A DNA stretch of 64,000 bases, taken from NCBI GenBank assembly GCA_947628305.1, contig CANQZG010000003.1, positions 124,001 to 188,000 on the forward strand. Reading direction: 5' to 3'. This document shows, piece by piece, positions 33,380 through 42,165 of this stretch; the first letter of the stretch is position 1; every line of letters begins with the position of its first letter. The notes under the pieces were generated by a model that was not told the DNA's origin, did not search any database, and saw nothing but the letters and a program-made list of their open reading frames with translations. This DNA is from an uncultured Muribaculaceae bacterium (GTDB lineage Bacteria > Bacteroidota > Bacteroidia > Bacteroidales > Muribaculaceae). A program made the translations under genes and the position numbers.

Positions 33380-34955
33380 AAGTCAAATGCGTCACAGTCT
33401 ATTGGGTGTGTTCTTGTGCGGAGTCATGGGAACAGCCACAGCCGGGATTGTGAGTGGAATTGTTACAGATGACACGGGTGCCCCGTTGAGCGGGGTACCC
33501 GTGTCTGATGGTATCGATATCGTATTGACCGGGGATGACGGGAGATACAGTATAACGACTGAAAAAGAGAACGGATATGTATTTGTTTCAGTCCCGTCAG
33601 GTTATGAGCCGGTTAAATATCATGGAAATCGGCCACAGTTCTGGCATCAGCTGACATCTCCGACGAAACATCCTGAAAATGCCGATTTCAAATTAAAATC
33701 AATTAATGATTCTGCATTTGTACTTCTTGCTCTTGCCGATATTCAGCTTGCCAGGCGTTACGGAGATGTCAGGCATTTCAATAAATTTTTAATTCCCGAT
33801 ATAAATGAGACGATTGCATCGTATAAAGGAAAGGGAATTGATGTCATCGCTCTCACGCTTGGTGATGAAAGTTTTGATAAGTATTGGTATAAGAATGGTT
33901 ATGCGCTTCCTGAAAGTTGTGCCGATATGGAAAAAATCGATTGTCCTATATATAATGTAATAGGGAATCATGACCATGACCCATATATCGCCGGTGACCA
34001 TGCCGCGGCACGCACATGGCGTCGACTCATGGGCCCCAACTATTATTCATTCAACAGGGGCGGGGTGCATTTTGTGATACTTGACGATGTGTATTATATG
34101 AATGATGGTGCGTATGTCGGGCGCGTGGGCAGGCGCAATAACGAGCCGTATATTACACCTGAACAGATGGATTGGTTACGTAAGGACTTAAGTCTGATAA
34201 AAGACCGCGCCACGCCTGTTGTGGTCGCCATGCACATTCCGCTGTTTATCAGGACGCTTCCGGGCGGTAAACCGCAGATGCGGCTAAAGAACGGGAAAGA
34301 GTTTGTTGGAATGTTGGCTCGTTTTGAGAATGTCAGGATTCTATCGGGGCACACCCATCGCAATCAATCGGCTGAAATTGACGGTGGGCGTATAAAGGAG
34401 ACCACATACGGTGCGGTGTGTGGTGCGACATGGAGTTGGAATGACCAGTGTAAAGGAAGTAACCGAAGCCTATGCACCAACGGCGCGCCCGCGGGATATG
34501 GAGTGTGGGAGATAAACTCCGGCAAGATGTGGGGATACTATAAAAGCCATGGACATGCGCCCGATTATCAGTTCAGATGTTATGACTTAAATGAAATCCT
34601 GATTCCGAATAAAAAATATGCCGAGGAATATTGCAACAAAAATGACCGTAATGAAATTTTGGTCAATGTCTGGGGATATGCCCCCGGTTGGACTGTGGAA
34701 ATGACCGAGAATGGTAACCCATTGGATGTGGAACAAGTGCTTTGCCAAGACCCGTTGTATATTTCTATTAACGGGATACGGGAAGCGGAGTCAGGCCCAA
34801 AAAGTTATAAATTCCCGGTGAAATCGGCTCACATGTTCAAGGCTGTGGCATCCCGGTCAGATTCTAATGTGACAGTGCGTGTGACTGATGAATTCGGCAA
34901 TGTTTATATTCAAGATATGGAGCGACCCAAAAGTTTTCATCCCGATATGCAATAA
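33369..34955 (+). CDS. Calcineurin-like phosphoesterase (MetallophosN/C architecture)
   Basis: Paralogue of the lipoprotein at 20442-22433 without the lipobox and IPT domain. It has 528 residues with an ordinary signal peptide (MRHSLLGVFLCGVMGTATA from residue 6), so it is probably periplasmic. The N-domain SGIVTDDTGAPLSGVPVSDG covers about 27-100. Catalytic motifs are LADIQL (Gln where the first motif usually has His), LGDESFD, IGNHDHD, AMHIPLF and SGHTHRN. The C-domain ends MERPKSFHPDMQ, matching MKRPKAFTHDMK of the paralogue. The substrate is unknown. Confidence 0.85.
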   Translation: MKSKSQMRHSLLGVFLCGVMGTATAGIVSGIVTDDTGAPLSGVPVSDGIDIVLTGDDGRYSITTEKENGYVFVSVPSGYEPVKYHGNRPQFWHQLTSPTKHPENADFKLKSINDSAFVLLALADIQLARRYGDVRHFNKFLIPDINETIASYKGKGIDVIALTLGDESFDKYWYKNGYALPESCADMEKIDCPIYNVIGNHDHDPYIAGDHAAARTWRRLMGPNYYSFNRGGVHFVILDDVYYMNDGAYVGRVGRRNNEPYITPEQMDWLRKDLSLIKDRATPVVVAMHIPLFIRTLPGGKPQMRLKNGKEFVGMLARFENVRILSGHTHRNQSAEIDGGRIKETTYGAVCGATWSWNDQCKGSNRSLCTNGAPAGYGVWEINSGKMWGYYKSHGHAPDYQFRCYDLNEILIPNKKYAEEYCNKNDRNEILVNVWGYAPGWTVEMTENGNPLDVEQVLCQDPLYISINGIREAESGPKSYKFPVKSAHMFKAVASRSDSNVTVRVTDEFGNVYIQDMERPKSFHPDMQ

Positions 34956-34999
34956 TCTGTCAGGATTGAACGTACATATAGACATATACAAAATATATT

Positions 35000-35446
35000 A
35001 TGATTATTGGAAGTTTTAAAAATATTTCGTCGTTCAATGAGCATGGCGAGTTGATAATGAAATCGCTCGAATGGGCGTCTTGTAATTATAAAGAAGCATT
35101 GGAGGACGGATGCATAATGATAGCTGATGACCGGGTAAAAGTGAATGTACAGACTGTGACACTTGCTTCCGGGACGGCTCTTGAGTCGCATCGTCGTTTT
35201 ATCGACATACATGTACCGTTGTCCGGCCCTGAAAAGTTAGGTTGGGCGTCAGTAAGGACGCTCAAGGATGTTACGGCGGAATATGACGACGACAGGGATG
35301 TCGGATTTTTTGGGGACGCACCACAAGAGTTTGCGGTTATAAATCCCGGAGAGTTCGCTATATTTTATCCCGATGACGCTCATGCCCCAAATATGGGCGA
35401 GGATGGTAAAAACCACCGTAAGATGTGTATAAAGATTCCGGTATAG
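35000..35446 (+). CDS. YhcH/YjgK/YiaL-family protein (NanQ-like sugar anomerase)
   Basis: Family members are cupin-like proteins found in sialic-acid and other sugar operons; E. coli NanQ (YhcH) is an N-acetylneuraminate anomerase. It has 148 residues, the usual length. Conserved His and Glu residues appear in ALESHRRFIDIHVPLSG and in the C-terminal AIFYPDDAHAPNM..., with KMCIKIPV closing the barrel. There is no signal peptide, so it is cytoplasmic. It is last in the plus operon, 44 bp after the phosphoesterase, with a strong terminator behind it. Together with the DapA/NanA-family enzyme it hints at sialic-acid-like sugars, but the family also acts on other sugars. Confidence 0.9.
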   Translation: MIIGSFKNISSFNEHGELIMKSLEWASCNYKEALEDGCIMIADDRVKVNVQTVTLASGTALESHRRFIDIHVPLSGPEKLGWASVRTLKDVTAEYDDDRDVGFFGDAPQEFAVINPGEFAIFYPDDAHAPNMGEDGKNHRKMCIKIPV

Positions 35447-35455
35447 ATATATCCA

Positions 35456-35488
35456 AAGAGATTGAAGTCAAAATGACTTCAATCTCTT
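35456..35488 (+). terminator. Terminator after the yhcH-like gene
   Basis: A perfect 15-bp stem (35456-35470 with 35474-35488) with an AAA loop is followed by AAATTTTG on the plus strand. Confidence 0.85.
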
Positions 35489-35546
35489 AAATTTTGTATT
35501 GGTTTTGATATGTCGTGTTTTTTTAGTAAGTTTGCTACAGCTTCTA

Positions 35547-35854
35547 AGAGCCTGTTCAAAATTTTAATGAACATGCGCTCATTGAGCTAATGGTTCTCAA
35601 TGAATTTTTACAGGCAATCTTTGAGATAGTTTGTCCGACAGAGCGAGGCGCATATCGAGATATGTAACGAGCGATGACGGACAAAATAGCCAAAGAGAGC
35701 CGTAAACAGGAAACAACAGGTTTGGGAACACGGTCTTTTTGCCCCTTTTATCGGTTCACCTCGGTCATTATGCCTGCAACTCCCTCGGCATCCCCGATAA
35801 AATGAATCAAAAATACCTTTATGAAAATTATTGATAAAAATTTGAACAGACTCT
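35547..35854. mobile_element. MITE-like non-coding element with terminal inverted repeats, upstream of hutU
   Basis: This fills most of the 422-bp gap 35447-35868. The left end AGAGCCTGTTCAAAATTTT and the right end (reverse complement AGAGTCTGTTCAAATTTTT) form imperfect inverted repeats. TAA flanks both ends of the GAG...CTC core (35545-35547 and 35854-35856), a possible 3-bp target duplication. Inner hairpins include TCATTGAG/CTCAATGA, TTTGTCCG/CGGACAAA and CATATC-GA-GATATG. It has no open frame of note. GAG-starting ends and TNA duplications recall the IS1031 group of the IS5 family, from memory only. It is 14 bp from the hutU start, so it may affect hut expression. Confidence 0.55.
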
Positions 35855-35868
35855 AAAATTTATACGCC

Positions 35869-37860
35869 ATGAAATATTCATTATCGGATGAATTGCCCGA
35901 TTATCCTTCATTCCAAGAGGGAATACGTCGAGCACCTGACCGTGGTTTCTCTTTGACCAAAGCGCAGACAGAGACCGCGTTGCGTAACGCATTGCGATAC
36001 ATTCCAAAGCATTTACATGCAATCCTTGCCCCCGAGTTTATGGAAGAATTGAAGACAAGGGGACGAATATACGGTTACCGATACCGGCCACAAGGTGACT
36101 TGAAAGCGAAACCTATAGACGAATATAAAGGACGTTGTATCGAAGGTAAGGCGATGCAGGTGATGATTGACAACAACCTTAGCTTTGATGTCGCGCTTTA
36201 TCCATACGAACTTGTGACGTACGGAGAGACAGGGCAGGTGTGTCAGAACTGGATGCAATACCGCCTGTTAAAGATGTATCTTGAGAACATGACACAAGAC
36301 CAGACTCTTGTGGTGGAATCAGGGCATCCATTAGGATTGTTTAAGTCACGTCCCGATGCTCCGAGGGTGATTATAACCAACTCAATGATGGTTGGATTGT
36401 TTGATAACATCAAGGATTGGGAAATCGCCGCGCAGATGGGTGTCGCCAATTATGGTCAGATGACCGCGGGCGGATGGATGTATATTGGCCCGCAAGGTAT
36501 TGTCCATGGCACATTTAATACATTGCTGAATGCCGGACGTTTAAAACTCGGTATTCCACAGGACGGAGACCTCGCGGGACGTCTGTTTGTGTCATCGGGA
36601 CTCGGTGGCATGAGCGGTGCTCAACCGAAAGCTGCCGTCATCGCCGGTGCGGTGTCCATAATCGCCGAGGTCGATGAATCGCGTATTGAGACTCGTCGTT
36701 CCCAAGGTTGGGTGGAACATGTCACCGACAGCGCGAAACATGCATTTGAACTCGCATCGGAGGCAATGTCGGCGCGTGCACCGCGTTCCATTGCCTATCA
36801 TGGCAATATTGTCGATTTATTGCAGTATGCCGTTGATAATAATATCCATATTGACTTGCTGAGCGACCAGACATCGTGCCATGCTGTATATGAAGGTGGA
36901 TATTGTCCTGTCGGAATGACGTTTGAGGAGCGTACCGACATGCTTAAGAATGACCGTTCGCGGTTTAATGCCGAGGTTGACCGCTCCTTGCGCCGTCATT
37001 ATGAGGTGATAAAGGAACTTGTGAGCCGTGGGACATACTTCTTTGATTACGGTAACGCATTTATGAAAGCGGTATTCGATGCCGGGGTCAAAGAAATATC
37101 ACGTAACGGAGTTGATGAAAAGGATGGTTTTATATGGCCGTCATACGTCGAAGATATTATGGGGCCTGAACTCTTTGACTACGGTTACGGCCCGTTCCGT
37201 TGGGTATGCCTTAGCGGAAGACATGAAGACCTTGTCAAGACCGACAAGGCAGCAATGGACTGCATCGACCCGACACGCCGTGGGCAGGACAAGGATAACT
37301 GGCAGTGGATACGCGATGCCGAACATAACCGACTCGTTGTCGGGACACAGGCGCGGATACTCTATCAGGATGCGGAGGGACGGTTGAGAATCGCCCTTAA
37401 GTTTAATGAAATGGTGCGCAACGGTGAAGTCGGGCCTATAATGCTTGGACGTGACCACCATGATGTAAGTGGTACGGATTCACCTTTGAGGGAGACTTCC
37501 AATATCAAGGACGGAAGTAACGTGATGGCCGATATGGCCGTGCAATGTTTTGCCGGGAACTGTGCCCGTGGCATGAGTCTTGTGGCATTGCATAACGGTG
37601 GCGGTGTTGGTGTCGGCAAGGCGATAAACGGAGGGTTCGGCCTTGTCTGCGATGGCTCGGAACGTGTGGACGAAATATTGCGTACCGCGATGTTGTGGGA
37701 CGTGATGGGAGGTGTGGCCCGGCGTTCATGGGCACGTAATCCCAATGCAATGGCTGTTTCGGAAGAATTTAATGTATCATATAGCGACAACTATCATATC
37801 ACAATGCCACATCTTGCAGATGATGATTTGATAATTGAAACCGTAAATAAAAAATATTGA
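35869..37860 (+). CDS. hutU: Urocanate hydratase (urocanase)
   Basis: Second step of histidine breakdown: urocanate to 4-imidazolone-5-propionate, with tightly bound NAD+. It has 663 residues, about 100 longer than the common bacterial form of 550-560 and close to the long, eukaryote-like form. NAD-binding stretches are MTAGGWMYIGPQGIVHGT and SSGLGGMSGAQPKAAVIAG. The region FAGNCARGMSLVALHNGGGV holds the conserved active-site cysteine neighbourhood. It is the first gene of a five-gene hut operon; the next ATG is 3 bp after its stop. Immediately upstream is the MITE-like element, and no clear -7 box was found there. Confidence 0.95.
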   Translation: MKYSLSDELPDYPSFQEGIRRAPDRGFSLTKAQTETALRNALRYIPKHLHAILAPEFMEELKTRGRIYGYRYRPQGDLKAKPIDEYKGRCIEGKAMQVMIDNNLSFDVALYPYELVTYGETGQVCQNWMQYRLLKMYLENMTQDQTLVVESGHPLGLFKSRPDAPRVIITNSMMVGLFDNIKDWEIAAQMGVANYGQMTAGGWMYIGPQGIVHGTFNTLLNAGRLKLGIPQDGDLAGRLFVSSGLGGMSGAQPKAAVIAGAVSIIAEVDESRIETRRSQGWVEHVTDSAKHAFELASEAMSARAPRSIAYHGNIVDLLQYAVDNNIHIDLLSDQTSCHAVYEGGYCPVGMTFEERTDMLKNDRSRFNAEVDRSLRRHYEVIKELVSRGTYFFDYGNAFMKAVFDAGVKEISRNGVDEKDGFIWPSYVEDIMGPELFDYGYGPFRWVCLSGRHEDLVKTDKAAMDCIDPTRRGQDKDNWQWIRDAEHNRLVVGTQARILYQDAEGRLRIALKFNEMVRNGEVGPIMLGRDHHDVSGTDSPLRETSNIKDGSNVMADMAVQCFAGNCARGMSLVALHNGGGVGVGKAINGGFGLVCDGSERVDEILRTAMLWDVMGGVARRSWARNPNAMAVSEEFNVSYSDNYHITMPHLADDDLIIETVNKKY

Positions 37861-37863
37861 AAA

Positions 37864-38760
37864 ATGAACAAGATAATGGAATGCGTCCCCAATTTCAGCG
37901 AAGGACGTGATAAAGATAAGATTGAGAAAATTGTAGAACCGTTCCGCACCACACCTAATGTGATGCTTCTGGACTACAGCAGTGACGAAGACCATAACCG
38001 CACTGTAGTGACCGTTGTCGGTGAGCCTGAACAGCTGAAAACCGCGGTCATCGATGCGATAGGCCGGGCAGTTGAACTGATAGACCTTAACCATCACAAA
38101 GGACAGCATCCTCGCATGGGTGCTGCCGATGTCGTGCCTTTCATCCCGGTGAAAGGATGCACTATGGACGAGGCTGTCGCTATTTCACGCGAGGTTGGGA
38201 TGACGGTGGCGGAGCGTTATAATTTCCCTGTGTTCCTGTACGAGAAATCGGCTTCGGCTCCTTATCGTGAAAATCTTGCGGCAATCCGCAAGGGAGAGTT
38301 TGAGGGTATGGCCGAGAAGATTCACCAACCTGAATGGCATCCTGATTTCGGGCCGGCCGAACGTCATCCGACAGCCGGAACGGTGGCTATCGGTGCTCGT
38401 ATGCCACTTGTCGCGTTCAATATAAATCTAAATACGCCGAGTCTTGACATCGCTCATGCAATAGCCAAGAAAATCAGGTTTATAGGTGGTGGTTTACGAT
38501 TCTGCAAGGCAATGGGTGTAGAGTTGGCCGAACGTGGCATCACCCAGGTGTCAATCAATATGACCGATTACACCAAGACCGCATTATATCAGGCTTTTGA
38601 AATGGTGCGTTTTGAAGCGCGTCGTTATGGTGTTTCGATTGTCGGAAGCGAAATCATAGGCCTTGTCCCGATGAATGCACTTGTCGATACCGCTTCTTAT
38701 TATCTTGGTCTTGAAGGTTTCTCACCTGAACAGATTCTGGAAAACCGACTAATGGAATAA
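37864..38760 (+). CDS. Glutamate formimidoyltransferase (FTCD transferase domain)
   Basis: Transfers the formimino group from N-formimino-L-glutamate to tetrahydrofolate. It has 298 residues, corresponding to the N-terminal half of bifunctional FTCD. The start MECVPNFSEGRDKDKIEKI is diagnostic. Further conserved stretches are DEDHNRTVVTVVG, LNHHKGQHPRMGAADVVPF and NINLNTPSLDIAHAIAK. The cyclodeaminase half is a separate gene (40020-40673) with hutI between. It lies 3 bp after hutU. Confidence 0.93.
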   Translation: MNKIMECVPNFSEGRDKDKIEKIVEPFRTTPNVMLLDYSSDEDHNRTVVTVVGEPEQLKTAVIDAIGRAVELIDLNHHKGQHPRMGAADVVPFIPVKGCTMDEAVAISREVGMTVAERYNFPVFLYEKSASAPYRENLAAIRKGEFEGMAEKIHQPEWHPDFGPAERHPTAGTVAIGARMPLVAFNINLNTPSLDIAHAIAKKIRFIGGGLRFCKAMGVELAERGITQVSINMTDYTKTALYQAFEMVRFEARRYGVSIVGSEIIGLVPMNALVDTASYYLGLEGFSPEQILENRLME

Positions 38761-38772
38761 CAGTTTCAGGAT

Positions 38773-40008
38773 ATGGGAAATTTTCGGATAATTCATGCCG
38801 ACATCTACACCCCTCTCGGTAATGAGGCTGTCAAAGGGACGGCTATGGGACGGCTTCACTCCATAAAGGACGGTGAAGTCGAGATTACAGACGGAATCAT
38901 ATCATACGTAGGACCTACACGTAGTGATGTCGATAGCCCGGCAGTTGACGCCATGGGGCGTGTTGTGCTCCCAGGATTTGTGGACTCGCATACACATCTT
39001 GTCTTTGGTGGATATCGACCGGAGGAATTTATGTGGCGAATGCGAGGTGACAGCTATATGTCAATCATGGAACGCGGAGGTGGAATAGTCAACACGATGA
39101 AAGCCACCCGTGAGGCCTCATCCGATGAACTGGAAGAAAAGACACGACGGTTTATTGACCGTATGGCTGAAATGGGTGTGACTACGGTCGAGGGGAAAAG
39201 CGGGTATGGCCTTGATGTTGAAACTGAAATGAAACAGCTTGAGGTCATGGAACGCATCAACAATGACCCGGAGCGGAAGGTAGACATCGCTACAACCTAC
39301 CTCGGGGCGCATGCTGTCCCCCCTGAATACAAAGATAGGGCAGAGGAATATATCGACATGATGATTAACGATGTATTGCCCGAAGTGAAAAAACGGTCGT
39401 TAGCCGAGAATTGTGATGTGTTCTGTGAGAAAGGTGTATTCTCGGTTGAGCAGTCCCGAAGATTGCTTAATGCCGCAATGCGACTCGGATTCGGAATCAA
39501 GATTCATGCTGACGAGATTGTAACGACCGGTGGTGCTGAACTCGCCGGAGAATTGAAAGCGTTATCGGCCGACCATCTTCTCCACGCATCAGACAATGGC
39601 ATAAAAGCGATGGCCGATAATGGTGTTGTGGCGACATTGTTGCCATTGACCGCATTCACGTTGCGAGAACCGTATGCACGCGGTCGTGAAATGATTGATT
39701 CCGGGTGTGCGGTCGCATTGGCGACCGATTTGAATCCGGGTAGCTGCTGTAGCGGTTCAATACCATTGACGTTTGCCTTGGCATGTATCTATATGGGATT
39801 ATCGGTCGAGGAAGCCATCACGGCTATGACCCTTAACGGTGCGGCGGCTATAGGGTGTGCAGCATCCATCGGGTCGATTGAGACAGGCAAACTTGGAGAC
39901 CTTGTCATGCTCGATTCCGACACTCCGGCCATATTACCATATTATACAGGCATGAATTCCGTTGCAATGACAGTTAAACGAGGCAAAGTAACTTACCGAA
40001 ACAATTAA
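38773..40008 (+). CDS. hutI: Imidazolonepropionase
   Basis: Third step of histidine breakdown: opens the imidazolone ring to N-formimino-L-glutamate. It has 411 residues, the normal length, and is an amidohydrolase fold. Metal-binding VDSHTHLVFGGYR is near residues 74-86. Further motifs are GVTTVEGKSGYGL, IKIHADEI with the metal His, and VALATDLNPGSCCSGSIPL with the catalytic Asp. The gene is 12 bp after the transferase gene and 11 bp before the cyclodeaminase gene. Confidence 0.95.
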   Translation: MGNFRIIHADIYTPLGNEAVKGTAMGRLHSIKDGEVEITDGIISYVGPTRSDVDSPAVDAMGRVVLPGFVDSHTHLVFGGYRPEEFMWRMRGDSYMSIMERGGGIVNTMKATREASSDELEEKTRRFIDRMAEMGVTTVEGKSGYGLDVETEMKQLEVMERINNDPERKVDIATTYLGAHAVPPEYKDRAEEYIDMMINDVLPEVKKRSLAENCDVFCEKGVFSVEQSRRLLNAAMRLGFGIKIHADEIVTTGGAELAGELKALSADHLLHASDNGIKAMADNGVVATLLPLTAFTLREPYARGREMIDSGCAVALATDLNPGSCCSGSIPLTFALACIYMGLSVEEAITAMTLNGAAAIGCAASIGSIETGKLGDLVMLDSDTPAILPYYTGMNSVAMTVKRGKVTYRNN

Positions 40009-40019
40009 TTAGAAATATC

Positions 40020-40673
40020 ATGAAAGATTTGAGCATATATCAATTCCTTGAAAGCACCGCATCTCCCGACCCGGTACCCGGAGGAGGCAGTGTGTCGGCT
40101 TTGTGTGGCGCACTTGCAGCCGCGCTTGGTGAGATGGTTGCACGACTTACAATAGGGCGTAAGCGGTATGCCGAGCATGAGGAGGCAATGAAGAAACTTG
40201 TATCGGAATTGGGTGACACGCGTGACGCCCTGACTGATGCGATAGCCGAGGATGCCGACAGTTACAGAGCGCTGATGGATGCGTTTGCACTTCCCAAGGA
40301 CACCGATGAACAAAAAAATGTCAGGGCGCGTAGTATCGCTGTAGCGACACTCGGTGCCGCCGCCGTGCCGTTTAAAGTCGCCCGTCTTAGTCTCGAATTG
40401 GCTTATAGCCTGAAAACGTTGGCTGAAAAAGGCAATCAGAATTGTTTAAGTGATGCCGGGGTGGCGATAATGAATGCCCGCACGGCATGTATCGGCGCAT
40501 TGATGAATGTATTTATAAACCTCGGTTCGCTTGATATGTCACTTCTCGACCCTGTTGACCGAAAGCGAGCGACAGATTTCGGTATAATCGCAGCCGAGAC
40601 ATACAAGGAAATAACTGACCTTGAGAATAAAGAACTTGAAAAAATCATAATCAAACTCACACCAAATGGCTAA
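40020..40673 (+). CDS. Formimidotetrahydrofolate cyclodeaminase
   Basis: Converts 5-formimino-THF to 5,10-methenyl-THF and ammonia, passing the one-carbon unit to folate metabolism. It has 217 residues, equal to the C-terminal FTCD domain or FchA. The diagnostic start is TASPDPVPGGGSVSALCGALAAAL. The rest is all-helical (ANLGEMVARL-like repeats, then NARTACIGALMNVFINLGSL). It overlaps hutH by 8 bp (ATG at 40666 inside its end), which indicates translational coupling. Confidence 0.93.
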   Translation: MKDLSIYQFLESTASPDPVPGGGSVSALCGALAAALGEMVARLTIGRKRYAEHEEAMKKLVSELGDTRDALTDAIAEDADSYRALMDAFALPKDTDEQKNVRARSIAVATLGAAAVPFKVARLSLELAYSLKTLAEKGNQNCLSDAGVAIMNARTACIGALMNVFINLGSLDMSLLDPVDRKRATDFGIIAAETYKEITDLENKELEKIIIKLTPNG

Positions 40674-42165
40674 AAACATATATCGCATAGGGGAGAAAGA
40701 GCTTACGCTGGATGATATAGAGGTAATCATAACCGAGAATCTTAAACTGGAACTTTCGCAGCAGGCTAAGGAACGTATCGAGAAATGTCGTGATTACCTT
40801 GACCGCAAGATAGCGGAATCAAAACAGCCGCTCTATGGAATAACCACCGGTTTTGGCTCTCTATGTACTAAAAACATCTCGCTCGATGAGCTTTCGACGC
40901 TTCAGGAAAATCTTGTCAAAAGCCATGCATGCAGTGTGGGGACAGAGATGCCGTCGGTGATAGTGCGCCTGATGTTTTTGCTGAAAGCTCACGCCCTGTC
41001 CTTGGGACATAGTGGTGTCCAATTGATAACCGTGCAGCGTATCATTGATTTCTTTAACAATGATGTTCTGCCCATCGTATATGACCGCGGGTCATTGGGA
41101 GCATCGGGAGACCTCGCTCCACTTGCCAATCTTTTCCTGCCGTTGATAGGGGTAGGGGACGTTTATTATAAAGGTAAGAGATGCGAGGCCATCGAGGTGC
41201 TTGACGAGTTTGGTTGGGAACCCATCAAACTAAAAAGCAAAGAGGGGCTTGCTTTGTTGAACGGGACACAGTTCATGAGTGCCAACGGAGTCTTCGCGCT
41301 GCTCCGTGCACGTCGACTATCACAGAAGGCCGATATGATTGCCGCCGTATCGCTTGAGGCGTTCGACGGTCTCATCGGCCCGTTTATGGACTGTATTCAG
41401 AAGATACGTCCTCACAAGGGACAGATTGAAACAGGTGAGAATTTCCGTAAGATACTTGCCGGAAGCGAGATTATCGAACGTGAGAAAAAACATGTTCAGG
41501 ACCCGTATTCATTCCGTTGTATACCGCAGGTCCATGGCGCGACAAAGGATGCAATCAGGCATGCCGTGTCGGTGCTGCATACCGAAATAAACTCGGTGAC
41601 GGACAATCCCACAATATTTCCTGACGAGGACATCATTATTTCGGGAGGTAATTTCCACGGACAGCCGTTGGCGTTGGTCTATGACTACCTTGCCGTTGCA
41701 ATGTCAGAACTCGGGGACATCTCGGAACGTCGTGTGGCGCAATTGATAATGGGGTTGCGGGGCCTCCCTGAATTCTTAGTGGCAGAACCTGGTCTTAATT
41801 CAGGATTTATGATTCCACAATACGCGGCCGCCTCGATGGTGAATCAAAACAAAATGTATTGTTTCCCGACATCATGCGACTCGATTGTGTCAAGTAACGG
41901 ACAGGAAGACCATGTGAGCATGGGGGCGAATTCGGCCACCAAGCTATATAAGGTCATGGATAATCTCGAGCTGATTCTTGCGATTGAGCTTATGAACGGT
42001 GCGCAAGGTGTTGATTTCCGCCGTCCGTTGAAGTCATCGCCGATGATTGAACGTTTTCTTAAGGCATTCCGTAATGAAGTGCCGTTCGTGCGTGAAGATG
42101 TAGTCATGTACAAGTTGATAGAAAAAGCTGCGGCATTCCTTAAACGTTGGAAATGCGATTTTTAA
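40666..42165 (+). CDS. hutH: Histidine ammonia-lyase
   Basis: First step of histidine breakdown: histidine to urocanate and ammonia. It has 499 residues, the normal length. The self-forming MIO cofactor arises from A146-S147-G148 in RGSLGASGDLAPLANL. GITTGFGSL near 58 supplies the catalytic Tyr loop, and NGTQFMSANG and SVTDNPTIF are also conserved. It is last of the hut genes. Its stop lies 12 bp before a perfect terminator hairpin at 42178-42222, and the following lipoprotein frame overlaps its end by 13 bp. Confidence 0.96.
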   Translation: MAKNIYRIGEKELTLDDIEVIITENLKLELSQQAKERIEKCRDYLDRKIAESKQPLYGITTGFGSLCTKNISLDELSTLQENLVKSHACSVGTEMPSVIVRLMFLLKAHALSLGHSGVQLITVQRIIDFFNNDVLPIVYDRGSLGASGDLAPLANLFLPLIGVGDVYYKGKRCEAIEVLDEFGWEPIKLKSKEGLALLNGTQFMSANGVFALLRARRLSQKADMIAAVSLEAFDGLIGPFMDCIQKIRPHKGQIETGENFRKILAGSEIIEREKKHVQDPYSFRCIPQVHGATKDAIRHAVSVLHTEINSVTDNPTIFPDEDIIISGGNFHGQPLALVYDYLAVAMSELGDISERRVAQLIMGLRGLPEFLVAEPGLNSGFMIPQYAAASMVNQNKMYCFPTSCDSIVSSNGQEDHVSMGANSATKLYKVMDNLELILAIELMNGAQGVDFRRPLKSSPMIERFLKAFRNEVPFVREDVVMYKLIEKAAAFLKRWKCDF

